A stretch of DNA of 64,000 bases from Variovorax sp. V93 (GCF_041154485.1 NZ_AP028669.1:3224001-3288000); one strand, 5' to 3'. Counted from the stretch's first letter, positions 17,946 to 29,962 are shown. The notes: generated by a model not told the origin, from the letters alone. Numbers and translations are program-made.

Positions 17946-19657
17946 TCCACCGACGCAGCGGCAGCCTTGCCGAGCGCCGGGATCTGGGTCACGGTGTTGG
18001 TCGGCGGGCCGGCGAAGGCGCTCTTGAACTCACCGATCGACAGCATGTCGATCTCGAGCAGGAACGGACCTTTCTTTGCCAGCGCCTCGCCGAGCTTCGC
18101 CTTCAGCTCGTCGATTCGCTGCACGCGCGCATGCGGCAGGGCCAGCGAGGCGCACAGCATCGCGTAGTCGGGCGTGTGCAGGTCGGCATAGCAGCGCCGG
18201 CCGCCATATTGCGCGTCCTGGATGTTCTTGATGACACCGTAGCCCTTGTCGTTCATGAGCACGATCAGCATGTCGGCCTGCTCCTGCACCGCGGTGGCAA
18301 GCTCGCCGAGGTTCAGGATGAAGCCGCCGTCGCCCGCCAGGCAGAAGGTCTTGCGGCCTGAGCCCGTCTCGGCCGCACCGATGGCCGCGCCGATGGCCAT
18401 CGGCATGCCCTGGCCGATGCCGCCGCCCGTCGCGTGCACGCCCGCGCTGGGTTCGAAGATGCGCAGCTCGCGGTTGCCCCAGGTGCTGTTCGACACCGTC
18501 ACGTCGCGCACCCAGTTGAAGCTGCGGCCGGCTGCGGCCTGTAGTTCCTTCACGAGCGCGGCGTAGGGGCCGAGGCCGTCGGTCAGCGAGGCCACGGCCT
18601 GCGCATGCGCGGCGCGCAGCTCGGCGATCAGCTCGGGGTCGGCCCGGTACTTCGCAGCTTCGAGCCGGTCCGCCAGGCCCTCGAGCGCCAGCGCGGAATC
18701 GCCGCAGACGAACAGCTCGGTGGCATAGCCGCGGCCTTCGGCGGCCGCGTCGGCATCGATGCGCAGCAGCGGGCGCGGCAGCTTCAGCTCGTACTTGAGC
18801 GTCTCGTTGCCGCGCAGGCGCGAACCGACCACCAGCATCGCATCGCAGCGCTGGTAGAGCGCCTCGACGGGCTTGTGGATGTTGTAGGAACCGAGCGAAC
18901 CCGCATCGTCTTCGGGCACGGTGCCGCGGCCCTGCGTGGTCGTGACCACGCCGAAGCCGAGCTTCTGCAGCCGGCGGATGGCAGCCCCCGCATGGCGCGC
19001 GCCGCCGCCGACCCACAGCATCGGGCGCCTGGCGGCAGTCAGGCGCGCCGTCAGCGCATCGATCGCAGCGGCAGAAGGCACGGGCCGCTCGATCGGCAGC
19101 GGCGACAGGTCGGCCGGCATGGTCGTGAGCGCGGACTGGATGTCGATCGGGATCTCCACGCTCACCGGGCCGGTGGGCGCCGTCAATGCAAGCTGCACCG
19201 CGCGCTTGAGCGTGCCGAGCACGGTCTCGACGCTGCGCACCCGCAGCGCCGCCTTCGACACCGCCTTGAGCATGGTGAGCTGGTCGGGCGCTTCATGGAT
19301 GTACGACATGCCCTTGTCGAGGTACGGCGTCTCGATCTGGCCCGTGATGTGCAAGAGCGGCGCGCCGGCCGTCAGCGCCTCGACCATGCTGCCCGCGATG
19401 TTGCCGGCCGCGGGACCGGTGCTCGTGAGGCACACGCCCAGGCTGGCCGTGGAGCGCGCATAGGCATCGGCCATGTTGCCGGCCCCGGCCTCGCCGCGCG
19501 CGGGCACGAAACGGATCGCACCGCGCTGCGCGAAGGCATCGAGGATCGGCATGTTGTGGATCGAGATCACGCCGAACGCCGCCTTGACGCCGCACTGTTC
19601 GAGAAAGGCCGCGACGACTGCGCCGACCGTGACCGTGTTGTTGTTGGGGTTATGCAT
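17942..19657 (-). CDS. Thiamine-diphosphate enzyme, acetolactate-synthase-like
   Basis: A 571-residue three-domain ThDP enzyme. The catalytic Glu is in RGEAGAGNMADAYAR (Glu56). The central domain carries the usual NAD/FAD-like fold (PMLWVGGGARHAG). The cofactor motif is AGDGGFILNLGELATAVQEQADMLIVLMNDKGYG. Relatives include acetolactate synthase, benzoylformate decarboxylase and other 2-oxo-acid decarboxylases or carboligases; the sequence does not tell which. The position between an SDR and an aspartate-dehydrogenase homologue suggests a 2-oxo acid of the pathway as substrate. The start overlaps the SDR end by 8 bases. Confidence 0.88.
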   Translation of the reverse strand: MHNPNNNTVTVGAVVAAFLEQCGVKAAFGVISIHNMPILDAFAQRGAIRFVPARGEAGAGNMADAYARSTASLGVCLTSTGPAAGNIAGSMVEALTAGAPLLHITGQIETPYLDKGMSYIHEAPDQLTMLKAVSKAALRVRSVETVLGTLKRAVQLALTAPTGPVSVEIPIDIQSALTTMPADLSPLPIERPVPSAAAIDALTARLTAARRPMLWVGGGARHAGAAIRRLQKLGFGVVTTTQGRGTVPEDDAGSLGSYNIHKPVEALYQRCDAMLVVGSRLRGNETLKYELKLPRPLLRIDADAAAEGRGYATELFVCGDSALALEGLADRLEAAKYRADPELIAELRAAHAQAVASLTDGLGPYAALVKELQAAAGRSFNWVRDVTVSNSTWGNRELRIFEPSAGVHATGGGIGQGMPMAIGAAIGAAETGSGRKTFCLAGDGGFILNLGELATAVQEQADMLIVLMNDKGYGVIKNIQDAQYGGRRCYADLHTPDYAMLCASLALPHARVQRIDELKAKLGEALAKKGPFLLEIDMLSIGEFKSAFAGPPTNTVTQIPALGKAAAASVE

Positions 19658-20498
19658 GGCGCGAAAGGCCTCCGGAAATATCGATGTGGCTGCCGGTCGT
19701 GTATGACGCGAGCGGTGAAGCAAGAAAAAGAATGGCGCGTGCGGCTTCGCTCGGAAGCCCCAGGCGGCCCAGCGGGATGTGCTTGTCCTGCGCGAGCTGG
19801 CCGCTCCATGCGGCCCAGTCCTGCGACGGGTCTTCGCGCGCCTCGAAGCGGCGGCGCCATTGGCCCGACTCGACCAGGCCGATCAGGATGCCGTTCACGC
19901 GTACGCCCTGCGGCGCGAACTCGATGGCCATCGAGCGCACGAGGTTCAGCAGGCCGGCGCGCGCGGCCGAGGTGGCGACCATGTGCGGCTCGGGCTGGCG
20001 CGCAAGCAGCGAGTTGGCGCAGACGATGGCGGCATCGCCCACCACGGCACGCTGCGCCGCGAGCTGCGGCAGGAAGGCGCGCGTGGGGTTGATGACCGAG
20101 AAGAACTTCAGGTGGAGCTCTTCGGTCCAGGCCGCGTCGTCGGTATCGGCAAAGGTGGAGACGCGCCCCTGCCCTGCGTTGTTGACCAGCATCGAGGCCG
20201 GGCCGAGCGCGGCCTCGCTGGCGGCCGCAAAGGCGCGCACCGAGTGGCCGTCGAGCACGTCGCAGGACTGCGCGAAGAGCCGCGCGTCCGGGTGCTTTTC
20301 GCGCAGGCCGGCCACCGCGCCGTCGAGCCGCCCGGCATTGCGGCCGCACAGCGCCACCGCGGCGCCGCATTCGAGCAGCAGCTCGACCGTGGCCAGGCCG
20401 ATGCCCGAGGAACCGCCCGTGACCACGGCCACGCGGCCCGCCAGTGCATCGGCGGCAAGGAAGGAAGAAGAAGATGGCTGTGTCATGGCGTGGTTCAT
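19650..20498 (-). CDS. SDR-family protein lacking the usual Tyr-Lys pair
   Basis: A 282-residue short-chain dehydrogenase fold with the cofactor motif TGGSSGIG and the structural motif NNAGQG. In the place of the catalytic YxxxK it reads VATSAARAGLLN, so Tyr and Lys are replaced by Thr and Arg; the preceding Ser of the triad (CANSLLARQ) may remain. It may therefore be a non-oxidoreductase SDR, a lyase-like member or an enzyme with a shifted mechanism. It starts by an ATGA overlap with the IclR regulator gene and ends overlapping the ThDP enzyme gene, so it is tightly embedded in the operon. Confidence 0.82.
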   Translation of the reverse strand: MNHAMTQPSSSSFLAADALAGRVAVVTGGSSGIGLATVELLLECGAAVALCGRNAGRLDGAVAGLREKHPDARLFAQSCDVLDGHSVRAFAAASEAALGPASMLVNNAGQGRVSTFADTDDAAWTEELHLKFFSVINPTRAFLPQLAAQRAVVGDAAIVCANSLLARQPEPHMVATSAARAGLLNLVRSMAIEFAPQGVRVNGILIGLVESGQWRRRFEAREDPSQDWAAWSGQLAQDKHIPLGRLGLPSEAARAILFLASPLASYTTGSHIDISGGLSRHA

Positions 20499-21331
20499 GC
20501 GCTGCGAAGCGGCACCACTTTTTGCGCGCGGGCAGGCGAGTAGTTCAGGAGGCCCGAAATTTCTTCGGCGGTGGCGCGCACGCGCTGCACCATCTCGTCC
20601 ATGCGGTTCTCCTCGATGTGGCCCGAGGTGATGGTGGCGCCCAGCGCCGCCACGATGTGGCCGCTGTGGTCGCGCACCGGCGCCGCGATGCTGGAGATGT
20701 TCGATTCGAAGAAGCCCTCGCCCAGCACGTAGCCGCGCGTGCGGTCGGCCTGCACCATGTCGAACAGTTCGCTCACGGTCTTGGGCGTGCTCGGCGAGAA
20801 GGTTTCGAGCTTGTCCTCGGGGTAGAGCGCGCGCAGCTGCGGCAGCGTGAGGTCTTCGAGCAGCACGCGGCCGAGCACCGTGGCATGGGCCGGCAGGCGC
20901 GTGCCCACGGTGACCGAGCTTGCGAACGGCGTGGGCGGTGCCACCTTGGCCACGTAGACGATGGAGCGGCCGTCGCGCACCACCAGGTTGCAGGGCGTGC
21001 GCAGCTCGTCGCACAGGCGGTTGAGCAGCGGCGCGCCCAGCTGCGTGAGCTCGAGCGAGGCCAGGTACTCGAAACCCAGGCGCAGCACGGCGAGGCCCAG
21101 GCGGTAGTCGCGCCCGCCTTCGGCGCGCTCGAGGAAGCCCATGTTCTCCAGCGTGGTGAGAAGCCGGAACACGGTCGAGCGCGGCAGGTCGAGGCGGCGC
21201 GCCAGTTCAGGCGCGGAGAGCGTGCGGCTCTCGCGGCTGAACTCGCACAGCACGCGCAGGCCGCGTTCGAGCGCCGGCACGTTGTAGCGCTCGCCGCCCT
21301 CTTCCATTGTCTCGTTGTCGTTGGTGGCCAT
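20495..21331 (-). CDS. IclR-family transcriptional regulator
   Basis: A 278-residue regulator. The N-terminal winged helix-turn-helix is YNVPALERGLRVLCEFSRESRTLSAPELARRLDLPRSTVFRLLTTLENMGFL. The C-terminal effector domain contains the family elements RDGRSIVYVAKV, LPAHATVLGRVLL and GYVLGEGFFESNISSIAAPV. IclR regulators of aromatic degradation bind palindromes as dimers of dimers and respond to pathway acids. It is encoded within the operon it probably controls; the tandem palindromes in front of the first gene are candidate sites. The start at 21331 has GGGAAG upstream. Confidence 0.92.
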   Translation of the reverse strand: MATNDNETMEEGGERYNVPALERGLRVLCEFSRESRTLSAPELARRLDLPRSTVFRLLTTLENMGFLERAEGGRDYRLGLAVLRLGFEYLASLELTQLGAPLLNRLCDELRTPCNLVVRDGRSIVYVAKVAPPTPFASSVTVGTRLPAHATVLGRVLLEDLTLPQLRALYPEDKLETFSPSTPKTVSELFDMVQADRTRGYVLGEGFFESNISSIAAPVRDHSGHIVAALGATITSGHIEENRMDEMVQRVRATAEEISGLLNYSPARAQKVVPLRSA

Positions 21332-21384
21332 GGTGGTTCGTTCTTCCCTTTGCTTGTCTTGTGGTGTGTCTTCTGTCAGGCCTG

Positions 21385-22260
21385 TCAGGCGGCGAGCACT
21401 TCGCGCAGCAGTGCGGCAACGGCCTGCGGCTGCTCCACGTAGCTGGCGTGTCCTGCATTGGCGATCGGTTCGAGCGGCACGCCGCAGCGGCGCGCGACTT
21501 CGGCGCAGGCCTCTGGCGTGGTGACGGCATCGAGCGTGCCGCAGGCCACGCGCACCGGCATGGCGGGCGGCAGGTCGGCCAGCAGATCGGCGTTGCACAG
21601 CAGCTCGACGGCCTGTCGGTAGCCGCCCTCGTTCAGCTGCGCCATGTTCCATTGCACCCACTGGCGCGCGAGCTCGCTGGCGCCGGCGGACACGAGGCGG
21701 CCCGCGCGCTTCGCGGCCATGCCGGCGATGCCGAGCTCGTCGAGCGTGGCGAGCCGCTCGGCGCGCACCTTGCGGCGGGCTTCCTCGCGCTGCGGGGCGC
21801 CATAGCCGGCCGCGGGGCTGATGAGCACGAGTCGGCGGATGCGCGAAGCCAGCGCCGAATCCTTGCGCGCGGCAGACGCGGCAGTGAGCGCGCCGAGCGA
21901 GTGGCCGACCAGCACGCAGGACTGGACGTCGAGCGCATCGAGCAGGCCGTGCAGCCGCTGCGCATAGTCTGCCGCGGAGGGTTGCGCGGCCGAGAGCGGC
22001 GTCGATGCGCCATAGCCCGGCGCATCCCACGCGATCACGCGGGCCTGCGGCGCGAGCTGCAAGGCAAGGCCGAGCCACGAGGCTGCACCGGAGCCGATGC
22101 CGTGCAGGCAGACGAGGGCCGGGCCCGCGCCGCGTTCGCGCACCGACACCACGGCACCGCCGCCCACCGGCACGGCGCGCGCCGGAAAGCGGGCCTCCAG
22201 CAGCGCCAGCTCGGAAGCGGGCAAGGCGGTCAGCACGTCGGTGGCGATGGCGTCGTTCAT
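21385..22260 (-). CDS. Alpha/beta hydrolase
   Basis: A 291-residue alpha/beta-hydrolase-fold enzyme: oxyanion region CLHGIGSGAASW, nucleophile elbow VGHSLGAL (Ser), late acid near GTLDAVTTPE and catalytic His in NAGHASYVEQP. It belongs with the meta-cleavage hydrolases and enol-lactonases common in aromatic operons. A C-C bond or ester hydrolysis after ring cleavage would fit. The ATG at 22260 is 14 bases after the end of the cupin gene. Confidence 0.9.
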   Translation of the reverse strand: MNDAIATDVLTALPASELALLEARFPARAVPVGGGAVVSVRERGAGPALVCLHGIGSGAASWLGLALQLAPQARVIAWDAPGYGASTPLSAAQPSAADYAQRLHGLLDALDVQSCVLVGHSLGALTAASAARKDSALASRIRRLVLISPAAGYGAPQREEARRKVRAERLATLDELGIAGMAAKRAGRLVSAGASELARQWVQWNMAQLNEGGYRQAVELLCNADLLADLPPAMPVRVACGTLDAVTTPEACAEVARRCGVPLEPIANAGHASYVEQPQAVAALLREVLAA

Positions 22261-22274
22261 GGCCTGCTTCTTCT

Positions 22275-22823
22275 TCAGCGCTTGATCTTCGCGAGCGGAT
22301 GGTCGGCCGGATAGGTCGGCGTCACGGGCTTCTTCGCGCCGAGCATCACGCACATCAGCGCGTCTTCGTCGCCGATGTTGATCTCTTCGCGGTACACGCC
22401 CGGCGGCACCGAGATCAGGTCGCGGTCGGTCATGATGGTTTCGAAGCGCTCGCCGTCCTTCTCGATCACCACCTTGAGCTTGCCGCGGATCAGGAAGAAC
22501 ACTTCCTCCACGTCGGTGTGCAGGTGCGGCGGGCCTTCATGGCCGGCCGGGATCACCATGGTGGAGAAGGTGAAGTGCTCGGCCGGCACGGTGTTGACGT
22601 CCTTGGCAACGCCGGTGCCGCCCGTGCCCACGTAGCGCATCTGCGCACGGCGGAACTTGGGATCAAGGTCGGCCTGGAACTTGAGCGCATCCCAGTCGTA
22701 CTTGCGGGTTTCGTAGCGCGCGATGCGGCTGTTCATCCACTCGGCCAGGCTGCTGCCTTCGGGCTGCGCCAGCGTGCTGCCGGCGGTGTCGGTGATCTTC
22801 TGCTGTTCGGACAAATCGCTCAT
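22275..22823 (-). CDS. Cupin-domain protein
   Basis: A 182-residue single-cupin protein. Cupin motif 1 is complete (PPHLHTDVEEVFFLIRGK, with His, His and Glu ligands), but motif 2 reads PPGVYREEINIG, where the expected His ligand appears to be missing. It could be a metal-dependent dioxygenase, isomerase or decarboxylase with three ligands, or a non-catalytic binder. It lies between the SDR and the alpha/beta hydrolase in the catabolic operon. Confidence 0.85.
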   Translation of the reverse strand: MSDLSEQQKITDTAGSTLAQPEGSSLAEWMNSRIARYETRKYDWDALKFQADLDPKFRRAQMRYVGTGGTGVAKDVNTVPAEHFTFSTMVIPAGHEGPPHLHTDVEEVFFLIRGKLKVVIEKDGERFETIMTDRDLISVPPGVYREEINIGDEDALMCVMLGAKKPVTPTYPADHPLAKIKR

Positions 22824-22858
22824 CGTGTTCACTCCATTCGTCGTCGGAAAAATTTGAT

Positions 22859-23674
22859 TCAGTGCATCGCAAAGCCGCCGTTGACGGCGAGCAGCTGGCC
22901 CGTCACGAAGCGTGCGAGGCCGGAAAGCAGGTACAGCGTGGCGCCGCAGACGTCGGCGGCCTGCTGCTCGCGCGGGATGGCGCGGCCTTCGAGGTACTTC
23001 TGGTGGCGCGCCATCGGCACGTACTCGGTGGCTTCCACCAGCGTGAGGCCGGGCGCCACGGCGTTGACGGTGATGTTGTCGCCGCCCCACTCGCGCGCCA
23101 GCGAGCGCGTCATGGCAATGACGGCGCCCTTGCTCGACGCATAGGCCAGCAGGTTGGGCGCGCCCCACAGCGCGGTGTCGGACGCGAGGTTGACCACCGC
23201 GCCGCGTCCGCTGGCCGCGAGCGCGGGCCGGCAGGCCCGGCCCATGAGCCAGGTGCCGCGCACGTTGACGTTCATCACGCGGTCCCAGGTGTCGATCTCG
23301 AGCTGGTGCGCATCGCGTCCACCCGAATTGGTGATGGCCGCGTTGTTGACGAGGCCGTCGAGCCCGCCGAGCAGGCGGACGGCTTCCGTGGCACAGGCCT
23401 CGATCGAAGCCGGATCCGACAGGTCGACGGCCAGCGCGTGCGCCTTGTGGCCGGCATCGCGCAGCGCCCTGGCTTCGCTCTCCGCCAGCTCGCCGAGGAT
23501 GTCGGCCAGCACCACGCTCGCGCCCGCCGCCGCGATGCACTGCGCAAAGGCAAGCCCCAGCCCGCGCGCGCCGCCGGTCACGAGGATGCGGCGGCCCGCC
23601 AGCAGGTTGGCGGGCAGCTCAGCCAGCAGGGCTTGCAGGCTCGAGGGATCGGGAACGGCTTTGAGTTCGGTCAT
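22859..23674 (-). CDS. SDR-family oxidoreductase
   Basis: A 271-residue classical short-chain dehydrogenase. The cofactor motif is VTGGARGLG, the structural motif NNAAITN, and the active site is intact: Ser in NLASDTALWG and YASSK for Tyr and Lys. NAD specificity is suggested by the acidic residue in VVLADILGE. In this operon it would oxidise a dihydrodiol or hydroxy intermediate. It lies 6 bases before the end of the head Bug gene's reading frame and is clearly co-transcribed with it. Confidence 0.9.
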   Translation of the reverse strand: MTELKAVPDPSSLQALLAELPANLLAGRRILVTGGARGLGLAFAQCIAAAGASVVLADILGELAESEARALRDAGHKAHALAVDLSDPASIEACATEAVRLLGGLDGLVNNAAITNSGGRDAHQLEIDTWDRVMNVNVRGTWLMGRACRPALAASGRGAVVNLASDTALWGAPNLLAYASSKGAVIAMTRSLAREWGGDNITVNAVAPGLTLVEATEYVPMARHQKYLEGRAIPREQQAADVCGATLYLLSGLARFVTGQLLAVNGGFAMH

Positions 23675-23680
23675 GTGCGT

Positions 23681-24664
23681 TCAGTCGGCCTGGATGCCGA
23701 GCTCCTTGATGACCTTGCCGAAACGCTCGAAGTCCGCGGCGTTGATCTTGCCGAGCACGTCGGCACCGCCACCCACGGGCGTGGTGCCGAGAACGGCCAT
23801 GCGCGAGACGATGTCGGGCATCTTCAGGATCTCGTTGAAGTGGCCGTTGAGCGTCTTGACGATCTCGGGCGGCAGGTTGCGCGGGCCCCAGAGGCCGTTC
23901 CAGGCCGTGACCTCCACGTCCTTGTAGCCGAGTTCCAGCAGCGTCGGCACCTTGGGCGCCAGTGCCGAGCGCTCGCGCGATGCCACCGCGAGCGGCAGCA
24001 TCTTGCCGTTGGCGAGGTACGGCGCCACCGGGCCCAGCGTGATGAAGGTGGCGGGCACGTGGCCGCCCAGCACGTCGTTGACCGCGGGCGCCACGCCCTT
24101 GTAGGGCACGTGCGCGAGGTTCACGCCCGCTGCGCGGTTGAACATCTCGCCCAGGATGTGCATCGGCGAGCCGCTGCCCGGGCTCGCATAGGTCAGCGGC
24201 TTGCCGGCCTTGGCCGCTGCCGCCAGGTCCTTCACGCTCGCCAGGCCGCTGGCGCTGCTCGCCACCAGGAACAGCGGCAGGCTGCCGGTCTGCACGATGG
24301 GCGTGAAGCCGTTGAGCACGTCGTAGCCTGAGGTGCCGCCCTTCTTGAGCACCAGCTGCGCAATCGAGAAGGTGCTGGGCGCGAGCAGCAGCGTGTAGCC
24401 GTCGGGCTGCGCCTTGGAGACATAGGCGCTGCCGATGATGCCACTGGCGCCGGGACGGTTGTCGACCACCACGGGCTGGCCCACGCGCGCCGACAGCTTT
24501 TCGGCGAAGAGCCGCGCGAGCGCGTCGGTGTCGCCGCCGGCCGGATAGGCGACAACCAGCGTGATCGGCTTGCTCGGATAGCTGTCGGCCCGGGCGAGCC
24601 CGGTGGCGCAGGCGGCGGCCAGGGCGAGCGCGGTTGCAATGGCTTGTCGGCGTGTGGATGGCAT
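23681..24664 (-). CDS. Bug/TctC-family binding protein, first gene of the catabolic operon
   Basis: A 327-residue periplasmic binding protein with a signal peptide (MPSTRRQAIATALALAAACATGLARA; the TRRQ hints at Tat) and the family loops VAYPAGGDTDALARLF, DNRPGASGIIGSAYV and HVPYKGVAPAVNDVLGG. It is the first gene of the minus-strand run. A longer start (GTG at 24694) would place the tandem palindromes partly inside the coding region, so I prefer the ATG at 24664, which begins the signal peptide. No Shine-Dalgarno sequence is evident for either start. Confidence 0.88.
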   Translation of the reverse strand: MPSTRRQAIATALALAAACATGLARADSYPSKPITLVVAYPAGGDTDALARLFAEKLSARVGQPVVVDNRPGASGIIGSAYVSKAQPDGYTLLLAPSTFSIAQLVLKKGGTSGYDVLNGFTPIVQTGSLPLFLVASSASGLASVKDLAAAAKAGKPLTYASPGSGSPMHILGEMFNRAAGVNLAHVPYKGVAPAVNDVLGGHVPATFITLGPVAPYLANGKMLPLAVASRERSALAPKVPTLLELGYKDVEVTAWNGLWGPRNLPPEIVKTLNGHFNEILKMPDIVSRMAVLGTTPVGGGADVLGKINAADFERFGKVIKELGIQAD

Positions 24665-24686
24665 GGCGTTCGTGGGTTGATCTGTT

Positions 24687-24723
24687 TGTTTCACTAATGA
24701 AACAGTGATTTATTAATGGAACG
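24687..24723. promoter_or_regulatory. Tandem near-palindromic operator sites before the catabolic operon
   Basis: Two 18-base sites lie 19 bases apart, start to start: TGTTTCACTAATGAAACA at 24687-24704 and TGATTTATTAATGGAACG at 24706-24723 (plus-strand reading). The first is an almost perfect palindrome; the second matches it at 13 of 18 positions. The spacing is close to two helical turns. They sit 23-60 bases upstream of the first gene of the operon. The IclR protein of the operon is the natural candidate to bind them, but this is inferred. Confidence 0.6.
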
Positions 24724-24885
24724 AAGCGAAGAATACCGAGTACCAATGGCTTCGTCAATCTAGGTACAAACCCTTGAATCCAAGGCGCGCAGCCCCGGGC
24801 GGCCGTGCGGCCCACAGGTGGTTCTCGACGGGTTGTCCGGAGGGCCGCGGGCTCCTGCCCCGCGCGCCGGCCGGTGCTGCTCAAC

Positions 24886-26142
24886 TCACGCGCCGTAGCG
24901 CGCGACCGTCAGCCCTTCCATGTCGATGGCGGGGCTTCGGCCGTCGATCAGGTCGGCCATCACGCGGCCGGTGCCGGCTGCCATGGTCCAGCCGAGGGTG
25001 CCGTGGCCGGTGCTCAGCATCAGGTTGGGAATGCGCGTGGCGCCGATCACCGGGGTGCCATCGGGCGTCATGGGGCGCAGGCCGGTCCAGAAGGAGGCGT
25101 CGCGCACATTGCCGCCCTTTGGAAAGAGGTCGGTCACGACGTGCTCGAGCGTGTCGCGCCGCTTCGCGTCGAGCCGCAGGTCGAAGCCCGAGAGCTGCGC
25201 AGTGCCGCCCACGCGGATGCGCTGGCCCAGCCGCGTGACGGCCACCTTGAAGGTCTCGTCCATCACGGTGGATTCGGGCGCGCCGCTGGCGTCGGAGATG
25301 GGCACGGTGATCGAGAAGCCCTTGACCGGGTACACCGGCAGGTCGATGCCCAGCGGCTTGACCATGGCCGGCGAGTAGCTGCCGAGCGCCACCACGTAGC
25401 GGTCCGCCGTGAAGCGGCCGGCATCGGTGCTCACCGCCGTGACGCCGCCGGCGTCGTGCTCGATGGCCTGGATGGCCGCGCCGAAGCGGAACTTCGCGCC
25501 GGCCGCCTCGGCCAGCACCGCCAGCGCCTGCGTGAACTTGAAGCAGTCGCCGGTCTCGTCGCCCGGCAGGCGCAGCCCGCCGACGAACTTGTTCTTCACG
25601 GCCGCGAGCGCCGGCTCGTACCGCACGCAGCCTTCGCGGTCGAGCACCTGGTAGGGCACGCCGGAGGCCTCGAGCACTTCCACGTCCTTGGCGATGCCGT
25701 CGAGCTGCTTCTGGGTTCGAAAGAGCTGCAGCGTGCCGAGCGCGCGTTCGTCGTAGCGGATGCCGGTGTCGGCGCGCAGCGCCTTCAGGCAGTCGCGGCT
25801 GTATTCGGCGAGCCGCACCATGCGGCCCTTGTTGAGTTCATAGCGCGCCTGCGTGCAATTGCACAGCATCGACAGGCCCCAGCGCCACATGGCCGGATCG
25901 AGCATGGGCTTGATCACCAGCGGGCTGTGCTGCATGAGCATCCACTTGATGGCCTTGAGCGGCACGCCGGGTCCGGCCCATGGCGCCGAATAGCCGGGCG
26001 ACACTTCGCCCGCATTGCCGAAGCTGGTTTCGAGCGCGGGCGCGGGCTGCCGCTCGAGCACCGTCACGTCATGGCCGGCGCGCGCCAGATAGTACGCCAC
26101 CGAGGTACCGATGACACCGCTGCCGAGGATCAGAACCTGCAT
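24886..26142 (-). CDS. dadA: D-amino acid dehydrogenase
   Basis: A 418-residue FAD-dependent oxidase-fold enzyme, DadA type: Rossmann motif [31 protein letters not shown], the substrate-domain block [29 protein letters not shown], and the C-terminal [39 protein letters not shown]. It oxidatively deaminates D-amino acids to 2-oxo acids and passes electrons to the respiratory chain from the inner face of the membrane. The family is usually about 430 residues long. It is separated from the catabolic operon by a 221-base gap and is probably independent of it. Confidence 0.93.
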   Translation of the reverse strand: MQVLILGSGVIGTSVAYYLARAGHDVTVLERQPAPALETSFGNAGEVSPGYSAPWAGPGVPLKAIKWMLMQHSPLVIKPMLDPAMWRWGLSMLCNCTQARYELNKGRMVRLAEYSRDCLKALRADTGIRYDERALGTLQLFRTQKQLDGIAKDVEVLEASGVPYQVLDREGCVRYEPALAAVKNKFVGGLRLPGDETGDCFKFTQALAVLAEAAGAKFRFGAAIQAIEHDAGGVTAVSTDAGRFTADRYVVALGSYSPAMVKPLGIDLPVYPVKGFSITVPISDASGAPESTVMDETFKVAVTRLGQRIRVGGTAQLSGFDLRLDAKRRDTLEHVVTDLFPKGGNVRDASFWTGLRPMTPDGTPVIGATRIPNLMLSTGHGTLGWTMAAGTGRVMADLIDGRSPAIDMEGLTVARYGA

Positions 26143-26203
26143 GAGAGCACTCCCTTGAAACCATGCGCACCGATGGCCCCCAGAGGGTACAGCGTCCGTG
26201 CGG

Positions 26204-27234
26204 CTACAGGCCCAGTGCGTCTTGCAATTGCCGTGCCGTCCAGCGCCGGGGCTGCGCGGGCCATTCCTCGAGCAGCGCGAACATCCTGGCGTTGCGCGGC
26301 GCCTCCAGGTCCTGGTCCTGCGCGAGCCGCACGACCTCGCCGCTGAGCGCATCGATCTCGGTGCGGCGCCCGAGCGCCAGGTCGTCGGCCATGCTCGAGC
26401 GGGCTTTGGCATCGATGCGCAGCATGCGCGCCGCGACGATGCGAAACAGCCAGTCGGGCAGCCGCAGCACCGCCGACAGCCGCTGCGCCGGCACCGCGGC
26501 CACCTGCGCGGGCGCAATGCCGGCGCTGCCCAGCACGCCGAGCGCCTCGTCGATCAGCGCCGCAAAGCAGCGCCGGTAGCCGCGCTGCAGCAGCTCGTCG
26601 CGCAGCGGCAGGCCCGACAGCGCATTGACCGGGTTGTTGAGGTTGAGCAGCAGCTTGCCCCACTGCACGGGCAGCAGGTCAGGATAGAGGTCGAGCGGCA
26701 CGCCGGCCCGCTCGAAGACCGGCAGCCAGGGCCGCAGCGCCGCATCGTCCTGCGCCGCCAGCCGGCCGGCCGTTCCGCGGTGGAAGGCACCGGGTCCGAT
26801 CTCGGCCACGTTGTAGGGCACCATGCCCGGCAGCACCTGGAGCGTGGGGCCCACGCGCGACGCCGAGGCGCAGTTGGAGATGCCGTTCTGCAGCGAGACC
26901 ACCAGCGTGCCTGCGGGCAGCGCAAAGGCCAGTTCGGCAGCGGCCTCGGCCGTGGCGCCGCTCTTCACGCACAGCAGCACCAGCGCCGGCACTGCGCCCA
27001 CGGGCACCTGCTCGCTGAGGCGAAGGCTCGCGGCCGGCAGGCGATGCGTGCCACCTTCCAAGTCGGTGAGCGCCAGGCCGTGTGCCGCCAGGCCCTGCAG
27101 CACGCGCGGACGGCCGACGAAGGTCACCGGCACACCGGTCGCCGCCAGGCTGCCGCCCACGAAGCAGCCGATGGTGCCCGCCCCCATCACCAGCACTTCG
27201 CCGGGAGGCCGGTCGGGCGCCTCGGCTCGGGCCA

Positions 27235-27235
<1 letters not shown>
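26204..27235 (-). CDS. panE: 2-dehydropantoate 2-reductase family protein
   Basis: A 343-residue PanE/ApbA family enzyme. The N-terminal Rossmann motif is [21 protein letters not shown]. The middle has SLQNGISN and the helical C-terminal half carries [14 protein letters not shown], where the Lys/Asn/Asn cluster (KLLLNLNN) matches catalytic residues of ketopantoate reductase. It would reduce 2-dehydropantoate to pantoate with NADPH, although this family also contains related reductases. Its ATG shares one base with the stop of alaS (TGATG), a striking coupling with a tRNA synthetase gene. Confidence 0.82.
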
Positions 27236-29859
<2,624 letters not shown>

Positions 29860-29962
29860 CTTTGGATTTCGTCTTCTGTCGAGGGCGGCCTGGCGATGGC
29901 GACCCTCTCGTCGAAACCACTGCGGCGAACCGACCTGACTGCTTGATTTGCTTGAACAATCG

